A stretch of DNA of 64,000 nucleotides from Sclerotiophoma versabilis (lineage: Eukaryota > Ascomycota > Dothideomycetes > Pleosporales > Didymellaceae), in the NCBI GenBank assembly GCA_012274445.1, contig JAAROD010000011.1, positions 806,001 to 870,000 on the forward strand, read 5' to 3'. Below the pieces are notes generated by a model, which was not told the DNA's origin, made no database searches, and was given only the letters and a program-made list of their open reading frames with translations. The stretch's first letter is position 1, and each line of letters begins with the position of its first letter. Both the position numbers and the translations under genes were made by a program. Below, piece by piece: positions 22,067 through 33,904 of the stretch.

Positions 22067-23461
22067 ATGACTCCCACAGCTACCTCTCCGCTCCTCTTAC
22101 CCATGCCGCAGAAGCGCAGACGTGTTGATCTCAACGACGATTCGGGCGAGCTCAACAACTGCTATCTCCAGCGCGCCGACTTTGAGGACAACCTTGAAGA
22201 AAGCAAGACCCGTGGTTCTAAGAAAGGAGATCTAACAGTGCCACAGCAGCCCACGCCTCCGTCAAGCTCTCTGCATCGCGCTGAGCTCACAGCTGACAAT
22301 CTTCTGCTGCACACACAACTGGAGAACCCTGGAGCAGAAATCATCATGCCCGCCAAGTCTGAACAGTCTACCACAAGTAAGACACGAACCGATGACGAGC
22401 TGGCGCTGCTGGAGTTCGGCGTATACTTCAAGACGAAGAAGAATCCTCCCAGTGATCTGCTGGCCCATATCAACATGGTTGTGGTAAAGGAGCGATCTGA
22501 ACAATCACCTTCCGCAGCAGATCTGGCCGCCATTCACCCTGCAATAGCTGATGCGAATGAAGCGACTGTCGTGGGGCTCGTTGCGCCGCTCCTCTTGTTT
22601 GACGACCTGGTCCACAACAAGCAGGACGGCGAGCACTACATCATACGCAGGACAGACATCAATCTCGATGCGAAATATGTTACCAAGGGAAAAAGGAAAC
22701 TCACTACACCTAGACCTGACGTGACTATCGGCTACATTCGCAACCGACATACCTGTGGGCGCACGACGTCCAAGTTCAGCGAGAGCGAGGAGATCATACT
22801 CTTAAGGCACGCTGTCAACAGTGGGCTGCTGAGTCCTTTTCTTACCAGCCAGATGAAGTCAGCGTTTGGCGCAATGCCGACTGCAGATCTACAGACCACG
22901 CGCGATGCAATGGCGATCATCAACGCCATGATCGCCCTTCTCGAGGCCGCCAAGGTGGCTCCTACAGCTCTCGACATGCATCACTGGTCTGTAACTGCTA
23001 ATGGTGACTTAGCGATTTTGTACCTCCACTGGTGTGTCAAGGAGAATGGTGTCTACCGCCACTGTATGAGAGAGTTTCTTCGAGCCGGTCTAGACGGCGG
23101 TGATGCGCGACTGAAGAAGATGCGAAGATTCTTACGCAATATACTTGATTATGCGTTGCAAGGTCGCGTCAGAAGACTCAAGAATATTGTTAAAGTTATC
23201 CGAGATAACGAGTCCGGAGATTCTCAATTGGGTTCCATCGTCTCTGGTCTCGGTGGCGACAAACCCGCATCGCCTTCACCGCAGAAAACACCAACGAACC
23301 CAACAACCCCAAGAGGAATGTCCGTAACCACACCGGGGCAGATGCCCAGCCGTGGCCTTGAGACACCCATCCGTAGCGCTAAGAAGCCCCGGCCCGAGAC
23401 ACCAAAGGAGTGGTATGTATGGGACGGCAAGCCTGATGAGCTTGCTGATGAGTGGCGGTAA
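22067..23461 (+). CDS. DUF7924-type protein, intact copy
   Basis: Intronless, 464 residues from the ATG at 22067 (AAGATGACTCCC context); the frame is open back to 22019. The first 120 residues are low complexity with a basic KRRRVDLNDD signal, probably nuclear. The conserved part runs from about residue 125 to 385: LLEFGVYFKTKKNPPSDLLAH, TTPRPDVTIGYIRN (Asp218), SPFLTSQMKSAF (Gln262, Lys264), TTRDAMAIINAM, ALDMHHWSVTANGDLAILYLHW and MRRFLRNILDYALQGRVRRLK. This order is that of the fungal DUF7924 family as I remember it. The P-D...Q-x-K spacing resembles a PD-(D/E)XK nuclease core (inference). The C-terminal tail is Pro/Thr-rich. The gene converges with the NRVAAR-motif gene at 23719. Confidence 0.78.
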   Translation: MTPTATSPLLLPMPQKRRRVDLNDDSGELNNCYLQRADFEDNLEESKTRGSKKGDLTVPQQPTPPSSSLHRAELTADNLLLHTQLENPGAEIIMPAKSEQSTTSKTRTDDELALLEFGVYFKTKKNPPSDLLAHINMVVVKERSEQSPSAADLAAIHPAIADANEATVVGLVAPLLLFDDLVHNKQDGEHYIIRRTDINLDAKYVTKGKRKLTTPRPDVTIGYIRNRHTCGRTTSKFSESEEIILLRHAVNSGLLSPFLTSQMKSAFGAMPTADLQTTRDAMAIINAMIALLEAAKVAPTALDMHHWSVTANGDLAILYLHWCVKENGVYRHCMREFLRAGLDGGDARLKKMRRFLRNILDYALQGRVRRLKNIVKVIRDNESGDSQLGSIVSGLGGDKPASPSPQKTPTNPTTPRGMSVTTPGQMPSRGLETPIRSAKKPRPETPKEWYVWDGKPDELADEWR

Positions 23462-23718
23462 AAAATTGAGTGTTCCTCTCGGTGAGGGCCCAAGGCTAGA
23501 TGCAGAGATACTTGACCGTGATATATGATTTGTTTTCGATGGTAAGCATCTTATTCTACGATGATTTACAATTCCTTGTGCGAGGTCTCGTGTGCTCTGA
23601 GCTCTCACAGCGATCGACTTCTGCTTGTTCTCGAACCTATTCTCCAATCTCTGGCCTAAACCTAGCTCATCCGCGACGATAGCGCGTTCCGTGTCAAAAT
23701 CAGCTTCTCACCCCCTTT

Positions 23719-25542
23719 TTACATAACCAACCGCTGCGTATTTAGCTCCCTCGCCGCTGCGCAGCTCTCCTGCGCTTCAAATTGTGCTTCCGCCCCTATC
23801 TTCTGGTTGATCAACCGCGTACACATGCTGAGGAACTCCCAGTGGTTCCACATGTCATGGCTGAAGAGCTTCTTGTTCGCGATCAAGTCGGACATGGTCT
23901 GCCAGAACGTCTTGAGGCGAGTGAGCGTGATATGTTTTCCTTTGATCGGCTGGGTGAAGACCGCACGGTGAGGGAAAGGGCGACGCCGGCGCTGATAGTC
24001 CGCCATGTCGGACATGGTCTTCTTCCACTGTTCTTTTCGACGGAGGGTAGTTGTTTGGATCGCAGTGGAGCGAGTGCCGGGTACTGGTGTGGAATTACGG
24101 AGCGGCGTGATACGGCGGACTGTGGTTCGACGAGCTGGAGTCTTGAGACAGTCTGGCGTGAGGCGGTGGAAGGAGGTACCTCGGTGGAAAGGAGTTGGGG
24201 TTTGACCTCTCACTAACTTGGACCGGGACAGCTTCCGTCCGTCAGGGACTGTAGTTTCGAGTTGATCGACACATCCCGCACTATCAACCTCCGGGTGTCT
24301 CTCACTAGTTGTAGCTCTGGAGGTGTCAGTACCTGTCGATACTGAGGGATATGAAGCCTCGAGTTGTATGGATTTTGAGTCTCGCTTTGACAATTCCTCG
24401 ATGCGGGCAGCTGCCCTTGCTGCGACACGGTTATTCAATGGCTCATCATCAGAGCTGTCATCTTCAGCAGGTGGAGGCTCCTTTGAACGAAGGAACACTT
24501 CTCTGCTTGACCTAAATGGAGCTACCAGAGCTGGGAGTATGGATGATACATCTGGGTATTCGAAAACACTGTCGTGTGGCACGCGATAGGTCATCGTGAA
24601 TTAGTATTCGTCATATCCGCCCGATGATGCTACTAACCTTAGAGGTGTCGATGTTAGGGATAAGGTTGCTGCTGGACTTTCGATGCTATCTGACGTAGAG
24701 ACGTGAGGAGTAGGTAGAATGACATCAGCCAAGGTCGGTGTTTTCGAAGACAACCTTCTTGCTGAACCAGTTTCACTCGTTCTTTGTACGGCCATGCTTC
24801 GAGATGTCGATGCCAGAGCTCTTGAAAGAATTGTAGGGGCGGTGTGTGACGTGGCATTGGAGGGAACATTGGCGATTGCGGGTAAAGAGTAGGGTTGGAT
24901 GTGAGGTGCTACCACCGTTGGAACTACGTATGTTGTTGACGGTTTCTGTCTTGTGGCCTCTCGGATTTGTTCCAACGAAAACGCCTGCGGCTTCGTAGCG
25001 CTCGAGAAAGCGACCGGAGCAACGCCTCATGAAGCTTTCGCTGATCTCTGGGCCGGCTACCCTTTAGTTGACTTGGCCTTGGGCTGAACGGTCAATGGGC
25101 CTATGTCGTTCGATGTAATCTGAGAATTCGTAACTGTCCTATCTGATGCCTTTTTCGTCCTGGAAGTTGGGGGTCTGGGCGCCAATGGGGCAGAAACCGG
25201 CGACTGATGCTGTGACACAACACTCCCAGAAACGACAGGGCCGGGGGTATCTTCGGTCAAGCGGTCGGCATATACCTCGGTGGTTGCCATGCTGTCAGCG
25301 ACACTGGGTTTCGGGCAGTGCGCACAGGGCCTTTTAGCATTCTTGGGTCTCGATTGCGCTTCAGGCTTAGCTGCCCTTGGCTTCGCTTTTGGTTCGGTCA
25401 CCTTCGATTGCGCTTTCGATCTTGTCAATGCCGACGACTGTCTTGCTTCCTGGGGGCATGCTCCGCTCTCAATTTTCTTGATCCTGAAGCCGTACTGGTC
25501 GAATCCCGGACGAATAATCTGGAGCTTGTTCCTCGGCGGCAT
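23719..25542 (-). CDS. disordered protein with NRVAAR motif, three exons
   Basis: Minus-strand exons 25542-25061, 25000-24638 and 24568-23719 join in frame through introns of 60 nt (GTAGCC...CTCGAG, weaker) and 69 nt (GTTAGT...CGACAG with a perfect TACTAAT branch), giving 564 residues. The N terminus MPPRNKLQIIRPGFDQYGFRIKK is followed by Ala/Lys/Pro-rich low complexity. Exon 3 carries DDSSDDEPLNNRVAARAAARIEEL, a Thr/Arg-rich stretch with repeated TP, and a helical C-terminal segment (HITLTRLKTFWQTMSDLIANKKLFSHDMWNHWEFLSM). It lies convergent to the intact DUF7924-type gene with about 260 bp between stops. The NRVAAR block is shared with the gene at 13145, which neighbours the other DUF7924-type gene. 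Function unknown; probably nuclear. Confidence 0.6.
24569..24637 (-). other. predicted intron with perfect TACTAAT branch
   Basis: GTTAGT donor, TACTAAT branch site and CGACAG acceptor on the minus strand, phase 2. Its removal skips the stop that would end the upstream frame at 24601. Confidence 0.7.
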
Positions 25543-27910
25543 TTTGGCGGCGGAGCGCGGCAGAGTTACAGGTTATCAACACGTTATAAAGTTGATTTTG
25601 AATTTCTAGGTGAGAAGGATCGAAGCTTGTGCGTCTGGAAACAGAAATAGCGTAAGCGGAAGGCGGCGCGAGTTCAGTGGAGTGTAGGGTAGCCTGGGGG
25701 CGGAAGGATAGATTGAGTGGGCCGGAGTTCTGGAGCTGCGTGAAGTGAAGGCCTCAGACGCTCAACACAACCTTGAAGCCCTGAAACTGAACAATCAAGG
25801 GCAATGACGCATCTTTTAAGAGTGTGTCATTGTAAACGCAACTCCCTGAAACCGTAGGTCATGTTAGAGGATGTGGACTGATGTTAGATTTAGCAGAGTT
25901 TGCATGTGCTAAAAAGGATCGTCGGCGCGTTGACAATTGTGGCGAACACGATATGTTTTTGAGAAGAATACGTGATTGAAAAGGCGAGGTTCGCGGAAGA
26001 AGTGCTTAAATTTTAACCTTAGACATCTGAGGCGGCGCTCAGTACCGGAAGTCGGCTTCTGCTATATAGAAAGAGATGATAGCAGCGCTCGTACCTTACA
26101 GGAACGGATCTTCGTGATCGATACAGGAACCGAGAAAGCCACAAGATTCCAGATCTGGTGCGTATCCAGACGTATGATCGGGTCGAGTGGAAAGTTTAGT
26201 AAGTCTGGCCTACCATTTTATTGTACTGAGTGGCTTCCATCCCGTCAATAGGAATGCGGTGAGTCAGAACTCAGCACTGTCAGCGTGAAATACATGTTTG
26301 AGCAGCAGAAAGTGGATTTACGGTATAGATACAAAGAGATGAGGTCAAGCTAGTTCACATGGGTGTCGAAGTGGGAGGAGGCAGTAGGTGTAAGCACAAG
26401 GATCAAGATATCCTGCCTATAAGACAGATAATGAGGTAATGTAGAGGGGTTACATATCCTAAATGTCAGAACTAGCAATAAACGGATAGCATGAACCTCT
26501 TAGCAAGAAATCCAATATACCTGCTTAGTGTTTTAGCTCTGCTACAACAACCTTTGCATACACGCCTAGATCTAGCTGCTGCGCCTTTATCTACACATGC
26601 GGAATCTTCTTATTCTCTTATTTCCGGGCTTTTAACTAATGTAGGATAAAAATAGCAGCGTAAGTCACACAGAATATTATCTTTTGACTTTTTAGTAGCA
26701 GCAACACGCTTAAAATTTCCCTCTTCACATCAGTATACTGATAAGGTCGCTTTACAAGCATCAAAGGTCTAGCTTAAGCCACCCTTCAGTCCTCGCCATC
26801 AGCTCCTCCTCTGTCCGAATCCTGGGACGAAAAGGAAGTAGAATACTGGTGGGTAGAAGCTCCAGCTTAGCGAACATCTCCTCGATCTTGGAAGTCGTGC
26901 GGCGAGGGTGCCAGGCGACAGCACGGGACGGCGACACAGTCTTCCTCTCAGCTGATACATTGCACTTGGTGCATCTCTCCAACCTTGATTTCTTCTTTCC
27001 TGTATGGAGTGTTGCATCAACATTCAACTCTTCTAGGAATTGTGAACAATTGTCCAACCCCAGTCCGGTGTTTCCACCAGCGCGTCCATGCGTGTCAACT
27101 GAGGTGGAAACAGCACGGGGCTTGAGGACGCCACTAGCTCAGTAATCAGCCACAACAACAGTCTCTAATGGCATAGCAAGAGTGACATCTTTTGTGTTAA
27201 TTGTTGTGTTGGCGATGTGTCAAGTGTAGGACCTCAGCTAGACGAGCCGGCCGTCCATGACGACAGATAGCTCGCAAGACTTTCACTCTCGCCCTTGTGG
27301 ATTGCAGAACACATCCATTGCAGATTGCCCACATCATCTCAGTATATATCGAAACAATGAGATCTGGAGGATCCAATTGGAGACTCTAAAAGTCAAGGAT
27401 CATTAACTCGATCTAAACCAGTACCGTTATGCAACTTTCGCAGCCGCTGCACTTTTATCCCGTGTATGCACACAGCAATGTATTCGCATTAAAATCAGTG
27501 TTGTGCATCCGTTTCTTTGGCTCAAGCCTCATATCTTCCATATTAAACCTTCAAACCTGTCTCCTCTACCAGTTGTACCCTATCAGTCTGTCCTGGCAAG
27601 GGTCAATGGTCCCAATTTTCTTTCCTTACCGATCCCACTGTAGCAAAAATCTCCAGTTGCTTCATCGCTGTTGCAGCACCTTTTTCATGCTGCGATTTTT
27701 CTTTTACGAATATGTTTAGCACAGAGAAGCCTCAGCCGCAAGCGCCGATCTTTTCCCGATGCGATCTACTACATCATCGATATTCACACTCCACCATTAT
27801 TTCCCGTATGATGATACTATGAGCAACGACTAACAGTGTCAGCTCAGAGGCTCCGTAGCGAGGATACATCTTCCTAAACATCATTCATCACCTCTCGCCT
27901 CAATCTCAAC
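25543..27910. other. long intergenic stretch with one possible coding fragment
   Basis: A minus-strand frame at 27057-26761 reads DNCSQFLEELNVDATLHTGK...CTKCNVSAERKTVSPSRAVAW...EELMARTEGWLKLDL and continues open upstream into the 27100s. It looks coding, with a CxxC pair, but I recognise no family. The rest shows nothing. Confidence 0.3.
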
Positions 27911-28450
27911 ATGTCGTTGCAATCCCTCTGGAACATCAAGAAACCCAGCGACAACGACTGGCATCCGCAACCCGGCCAATGTCCAACTCGGTACACCAAG
28001 AACCTGCCTCCTATACTGCAGCGCACAGATATCGAGGCCACACTTGTTGACGCGGCACCATTCATTGCCAGCGTTGGTGCCCTTCGACATGCATCGCAAC
28101 TCTTTGACTTTGGCTTTACGGCGTCAGCAGACGTGTTCAAGAATGTCAAAACTCTGACTGCACTGCACCGCTCTACTGTATGTCTTATACCATTGATTTT
28201 ATCCCTCCAGGCCGGAGGCGTCGAATACAGAAATCTCATTCCGCGGTGGAGTACCGACCGGGAGCGTTATAGAGACGAAGACGAGGTGCGGAGGCACATC
28301 GATGTTGGCGCATATGTTGGTGCTCTGACCTGGGTGGGAAGGATGATTATGCGGATAGGAGTGCGGTATTGGGCGCCGATCGATGTTGTGCTGGGCGGTG
28401 CGGGGGCTGATGTGCTGCATCGAGAGTACATAAGGACACATGAGTTTTGA
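27911..28450 (+). CDS. small hypothetical protein
   Basis: Open frame of 179 residues starting MSLQSLWNIKKPSDNDWHPQPGQ in a good start context (CAACATGTCG). It has an Ala-rich central part and ends VLHREYIRTHEF. Composition is even and the third codon positions look coding. A 33-nt GT...AG segment inside (GTATGT...CCTCCAG) is too short to be a likely intron, and the frame is open across it. No domain, signal peptide or clear membrane segment recognised. Confidence 0.5.
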   Translation: MSLQSLWNIKKPSDNDWHPQPGQCPTRYTKNLPPILQRTDIEATLVDAAPFIASVGALRHASQLFDFGFTASADVFKNVKTLTALHRSTVCLIPLILSLQAGGVEYRNLIPRWSTDRERYRDEDEVRRHIDVGAYVGALTWVGRMIMRIGVRYWAPIDVVLGGAGADVLHREYIRTHEF

Positions 28451-29222
28451 TAGAGCGGGTGTGACAGGCGCTCTTCTGACAGACATCATCTCAACCAACA
28501 AGTCGGCTGCATTAAAGGATTGTGCATGTCATATCACATATCCATCTTTGAACATGCCTCAACCAAAGGCGTCATACACTAACAGCTGGCTAGTCGGCTG
28601 ATTACCGCGTATGAGAGAAATGCAAGCCGACAGAACGCATGTGTCTGTACGAAAGTCAGCAGTGTTCTTAGCAAAAGATATGAATTCCAGAAACATTCGA
28701 GCAGTGTAAAGGGCGTGTAAGTATACTAAATTTCGATCAAGCCAGATCATCACATCATCACAAAATAAAGAAATGCATAGAAAGAGCGTATTTGCAAAGA
28801 GCTGTCAAATGATATGAGCAATGTCCCAGACTTTGAGATCCCGCACCTTAGACCATAGTGATCTCCAGGATTTAGGCAGTGGTGTACATATCCGGCCCAC
28901 CGACCCATACTGTGGGATGATATGCGAATCGACCCTCGAGGTTAGAAATCTGTCTATAGATCCTGGAGGATTTTTTGTCGAGCGTGGGAATCCTCGAGGT
29001 GCATTCCATCAAGCGGATCCGGCCAAAACGAATAGTCAGTGGCTTTCCAAATATCTCGCGCTGGTACCAAATACTGCCACCGAGATGAGGGCTCCACCCG
29101 GCTCCATACCACCGGCATCCCGACACCCTTGGATTATACGTCTGTTTTTGTAATAGATATATTTTATACTTGAAGACTTCTCCATCGACCAATCAGATCT
29201 CTTCCCGCTCTTTCGGCGGACA
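28451..29222. other. intergenic upstream of tRNA-Asp
   Basis: No gene supported. Confidence 0.35.
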
Positions 29223-29308
29223 TCTTCGATAGTATAGTGGTCAGTATTTCTGCTTGTCATCCACAGGACAGCTCGCAGGAGGCCGGGGTTCGATTCCCCG
29301 TCGGAGAG
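29223..29308 (+). tRNA. tRNA-Asp (GUC) with a 14-nt intron
   Basis: The acceptor TCTTCGA pairs with TCGGAGA, the D-arm is TAGTGGTCAGTA, the anticodon stem is TCTGC/GCAGG around loop TTGTCA/C (anticodon GTC), and the T-arm is CGGGG-TTCGATT-CCCCG. A 14-nt intron (29260-29273) sits at the canonical site one base 3' of the anticodon. Without it the tRNA is 72 nt including the discriminator G. Confidence 0.92.
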
Positions 29309-30483
29309 ACGCGATGTTTTTTGTTTGGACTCGTATTCGAGATGTTGATAAAGTGGCGGATGATTGTAGTTAACCCGGCCGGTTTTTTTTATGTGGTCCG
29401 TGCGTACACCGCTACCGGTAGTGCTGAAGGGTTGTAGCATGTCGAGATTTGGATCCGTTCAGCGCTCATGACCTTCGATTTGATGTGACCGAAGCTCGTG
29501 CTTACATCCGCGACATCTACATTACTGGTTCCATGACCTGGATTTCGTCATGCCTGAATTGTTCAATTCGTGAAATAGCTTTCTAATGTTACACCACTGC
29601 TAGCTGCGGAAGTGGCATCGCATAATGCCCTGTAGCAAATGTCTTGTGGGCGAAGAAATCAGTCAAACATAACTCCGTATTGTACGTATCAAAGACATCG
29701 CGGCCTGCGATCATATTTCTACCGCACATGATACATCAACGAAGGCTGCTGCCTGCTTGACATATACAACATGTCTGGAAGCATAGCCGCAGCGTTGTTG
29801 ATACGGCTGTCCGTAGCCAGACAGAAGAAGCATGTAAGCATGTTCATACTCGTCCTCCAATCTCTTAAGTTGTTCATGACGCTGCAGAACAGCCTTGTCT
29901 TACCCTTGCCCAGATCTTCACTGTTCACAGCCATGGATCACAATCTCCTGCAAACCATTTCTTCATTCAGCCGTTTCGAAGATCGATCAAGAAGCACCTG
30001 ACAGTAAGCTACCCTTAGTGTCTTTAACACTCCTCTTGTCGGCTCGTGGCTCGGTAGCATACAGGACTCGAAGACAGAGAAAGGGATTCGATCGCGTGCA
30101 ACAAGGAGGGTTATAGACATGTTGCAAAATGATAGGCATGCGGGCGCAATGCTCTGCATAAAGGAAATCACGCGCCGAGGAGAAAACTAATGACTTGTGC
30201 CTGCCACATCCATGACTTTTAGCTTAGGCGTGCAGTGGAACAATCCATGCGAATGGAATTGCACAATGCATCTCGCCGCTGCGTGACAAGGTATACGCGA
30301 ACGCATATCTTATACTGGCAAGTTACTAATGCCGCCATTATCGTCCCCCTCAGCGCGGCAAGCTGCCGAAGAGAAGGAAAGAGGTGCTGTGTCTTGGCAG
30401 AATCAGGATGCGTTCGTACTTCAGTCCAGGCAAGCTATACACTTCGATCGTGCGAATTAGCGTCTTCCCTCCATCATGGTTAA
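29309..30483. other. intergenic, no gene seen
   Basis: Only short open frames on both strands; none has a recognisable motif. Confidence 0.4.
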
Positions 30484-32519
30484 TTAAGACTTATCGATTA
30501 CTAAACGCCCTCCATTCTCATCCTGTCGAAAATCCATTACCAACCGCTTCGCTTTATGCTCCATCTCATCTTGCCTCAAGATTTGATCCTCCATTATCGG
30601 TCGTTTCACTCCGTGAAAAAAGTACGCGAGGACGTTGTTTGTCCAAGGTACCAAACCCCTCCGCCTCGTCTCGAACATGATTAGAATCAAGAAGGCCAGA
30701 CTGCCCAAGAGCTCAAGCGCAGGCAGAGCCAGCCACGCCCAGGTAACGACAGCACGGGTAGTAGTAGTGAAAGCCTTGCCTCGCACAGGAGCGGGCTGGT
30801 ATGGCAGGTTCCTTAGGCCGAGGGAGAGCGCGGAGGCAAGATTCTGCATGAGGTCTGGAAAGCCAGTATTTGATTCATTCATGGCCTGGTAGAGCGGTTG
30901 GACCAACAATGACGAGGGCGAAATAATTTGCTGCATTGACGAATCGTAGCCGAGGAGGCGTGGGTCAAGCGTAGATATATTGCGCCAACCTGTCACATAG
31001 CCCTCCAGGTACGTCGAAAGCCATTTGGACAGGACAGTACCAGCGTACCCATTGACGCGAAAAGTGGTCGTAGACTGGGGTGGGCTCAAGGCGATATCAG
31101 TGAAATGACCAGTGGCGTTGTATGAGAGCTGTGTCTGGTCTGTCCATCTGGAAACCTCGGTCTCGTGTATAGAGCCATTAATGGTGGCGGCGCTCGCGGT
31201 ACGAACACAGTATTGAAATAGGCACTCGAATGCAACGGGCGGTGCATAAACACTTCCTGTATCTTCGAGAGTGAAGTTTGAGTCTGGCTGTTCGACGAAG
31301 CTACCATTTGAAGGTCCAATGCCGAACACGCTGAACAGCTTGGACCCGTTATTGGGAAATGCGATGGAGTCCCATGTCTTTCCAGAGGTCTCAGCGTAGA
31401 CCAGAGATACATCTCCTGGGCCACTCAGCGTCGTAGTAATGTTCATCAGCCCGTTTGATTGCGCTACGTTGGCTGAGTAGATCACTCCGCTTTGTTTCCC
31501 CATGAGAGTGAACTTATTTGGTAGAGCGTAGTGGTTCGTAGTATAGTAGGTCTTTGTCTTCTTGCGGTCCTGGCCTTCAGTAATTATCTCGGCAGTCGCT
31601 TTGATCACCTGAAGCCGAGAAGTTAAATCGACGCAAGTATTGCATATGCTGAGTGTTTCGTATGGTTCCCAAGTACAGTTGCCCGTGCCGCACTGTGATC
31701 TGGCGGTGAAATCAGTGCGTGGTTGACTGAACATCCCAACATACGGGGCAGATAGCATTTGTGGGTCGATGCCGTATAGATTCGTCCCATCTGCGAGCTG
31801 AGCGTACCCTGTTCCATTCAAGATTCGAGCGATGGGCATATGCGCTTGATCATTCTGCGGAAAGATGGTATAGTAGCTCAAGGTCTGCTGCGTGAATGTA
31901 GCAATGCCCAGTGCAAGTATTGTGACACAAGCACCGAAAGATCCCGTCAACCTAGGCACGATCAGTATACTTAGAAATACGAGTTTAAGAGAGGCATTTG
32001 TAGAGAGATGGGACGCAAACGCAGATATATGAAGCGGTCTTACCCTCCTCTCTTGTTTGCAATGAGCAGAACGCTACCCCACGGCCCCCGACTAGCCTCA
32101 TCTACTGAGCGAAAATTGTCCATGGGTCTCTTCCTGGAGGCTTGCAGCCATTTCACTTGCCCAATCCCCGCCCTCACAGGAACAATGAGCATCACTTCGA
32201 TGAGCGTAGCGAGTATTCCAATGATTGCGTTAGGTGTAATACCGAATCGCAGCTCAGGTAGTGGCTGTCCTTCAAAGGCTTGTAGAACGATGATGATGGC
32301 AATGAAGCAGCAGAGGCTTCCGCACCAGCATAGAAGCTCGATCTTCCACAATGACCAGGTTCGCCATGAACCAGCTCGTCTATCAGGGGCTGCGCTGCTA
32401 ATAGTTTCGTCAACAGCACTCAGAGACTCGTCTGATTGCTGCTCTAAGTTGGGAAGAAGAGATTCATGAACATTGGGCGCTTTTTTGATTCCATCATGTT
32501 CTTGCGGAGCGACCTGCAT
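30484..32519 (-). CDS. DUF3176 membrane protein, two exons
   Basis: Exon 1 (32519-32044) and exon 2 (31951-30484) join in phase 2 across a 92-nt intron (GTAAGA...GCCTAG, branch ACTGATC), giving 647 residues. Four membrane segments are visible: WKIELLCWCGSLCCFIAIII, PNAIIGILATLIEVMLIVPV, FGACVTILALGIATF and, near the C terminus, TWAWLALPALELLGSLAFLI. Between the third and fourth lies a large, presumably extracytoplasmic loop with many N-glycosylation sites and the signature CGTGNCTWEPYETLSICNTC. This layout is that of the fungal DUF3176 family; the molecular role is unknown. Length is usual for the family. No operon-like context. Confidence 0.85.
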
Positions 32520-33904
32520 GTTTGAGGATTTGGCAGTTTTGCTGAAATATCAGTAATTGTGCGCAAGAATAGATTGTGAAAAGCCAGAAGATCAAGGAAT
32601 CAGGGGATGTGGCGGTAGGTTTGCAGCCTGCGTTTTGGCCCCCATTCAGGCCTCCACACACTCGCCGGGTTGAGCCCTTAGCTGCCGCCACCGCTTTCAA
32701 ACCTGCACCGCTACAATCATCTTCTCATCATGGAGAACACTAGTAACGAACAGCGAACAGTGGATGACGACAACTTCTTTGCTGGATTGCTTCAATAGAA
32801 ACCGCATTGATGGATGCAGTGGTCGTGGTGGTGAGTGCCATAGATCGCGCGTGCTGCGTTGCGATTGGCACCTGTAGAGCGGCTTCAGCGGCATTCAGGA
32901 TCCAGTGGGGGCGGCTCTGGCTCGCATCTCCCGCCTACGGACTGATCCGCAGCAAGCAAGCATGGATGCAGACAGCCGTCATTAACACCTCCACCCTCTC
33001 ACGGCGCATTCTAATCACGCACTTATCCGGCCAAGCATGATACCTTGGCGGCAACTGACACCTTCAACACATTCGATTATTGAGCTCTTGTTGTACCGAC
33101 TATGCTAATGTAGCCAATATTATTGGCAGCTGCGAGCTGTGCGTACAAGGCCATACTCCTACAGAGTTTTACATTACACAACTATACCACACGCTTGCCC
33201 CTGGTTCCGAACGAACAAGCTACTTATGATGGCTCCTGAACGCATGGCGGTATGTCCGCCTCAATAAACAGCATGCTCAGCTTAAGTAATGGTAGGATCG
33301 ATGGATTAATTGATCAACGGCGCTTACAAGGACAGAGAAACGCGAATCATGACCTCTCTTGGATTACTTCGGCCGTGCTAAGATAGGAATTGAAGCTATA
33401 CATCTTGACACGATTTGAAGAATGTTTTGAGGAGCAAGCAAGAGCAGTGTCTATCCTGTTCTATCGTGTACTTGAAGGCTGTAGAAGGGTGTGCTCCCTA
33501 TCATATCTTAACCTTTGTCACTACATCCTGCTCTGGGTCCCATATCATCTGGCCCAGTCACAAAGAGTACGTCGAATCTCCGAAGACCGCTAAGTCGTCC
33601 AAACTGTAGACCAAGTTTGCCGCTAACGTAGCTACACAGCGCTGTCGATCATCGGCTTCACTGCAAGTAGACTTAAGTGCATACCGCAGGAGGTCTTGCA
33701 TAGTGAGATTCAAGGTGAATTTAGCCTCGCACGCAATAAGGAGCGCAGACATTTTAGTTACCTTCCGGAAAGACTGTTAGAATATAGTCCCCGGAACAGA
33801 CCAACTAGAACAACTTTATATCGCACAGAATAGCTCCATTAACAGCGGACGATTTTTGTTGTTGGTAACCATTTGTGAATTGCCATGTGAAGTCTTTGGT
33901 ATCG
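32520..33904. other. intergenic, no gene seen
   Basis: Upstream region of the DUF3176 gene and further non-coding DNA. No RNA or exon was recognised. Confidence 0.4.

Noticed and set aside
28158..28210. GTATGT...CCTCCAG segment as an intron in the gene at 27911
   Set aside because: Only 33 nt, shorter than plausible for splicing, and the reading frame is open through it.
29036..29440. Long minus-strand open frame with RLSDGESNPGLL
   Set aside because: It is the antisense translation of the tRNA-Asp and its flanks, a familiar spurious protein.
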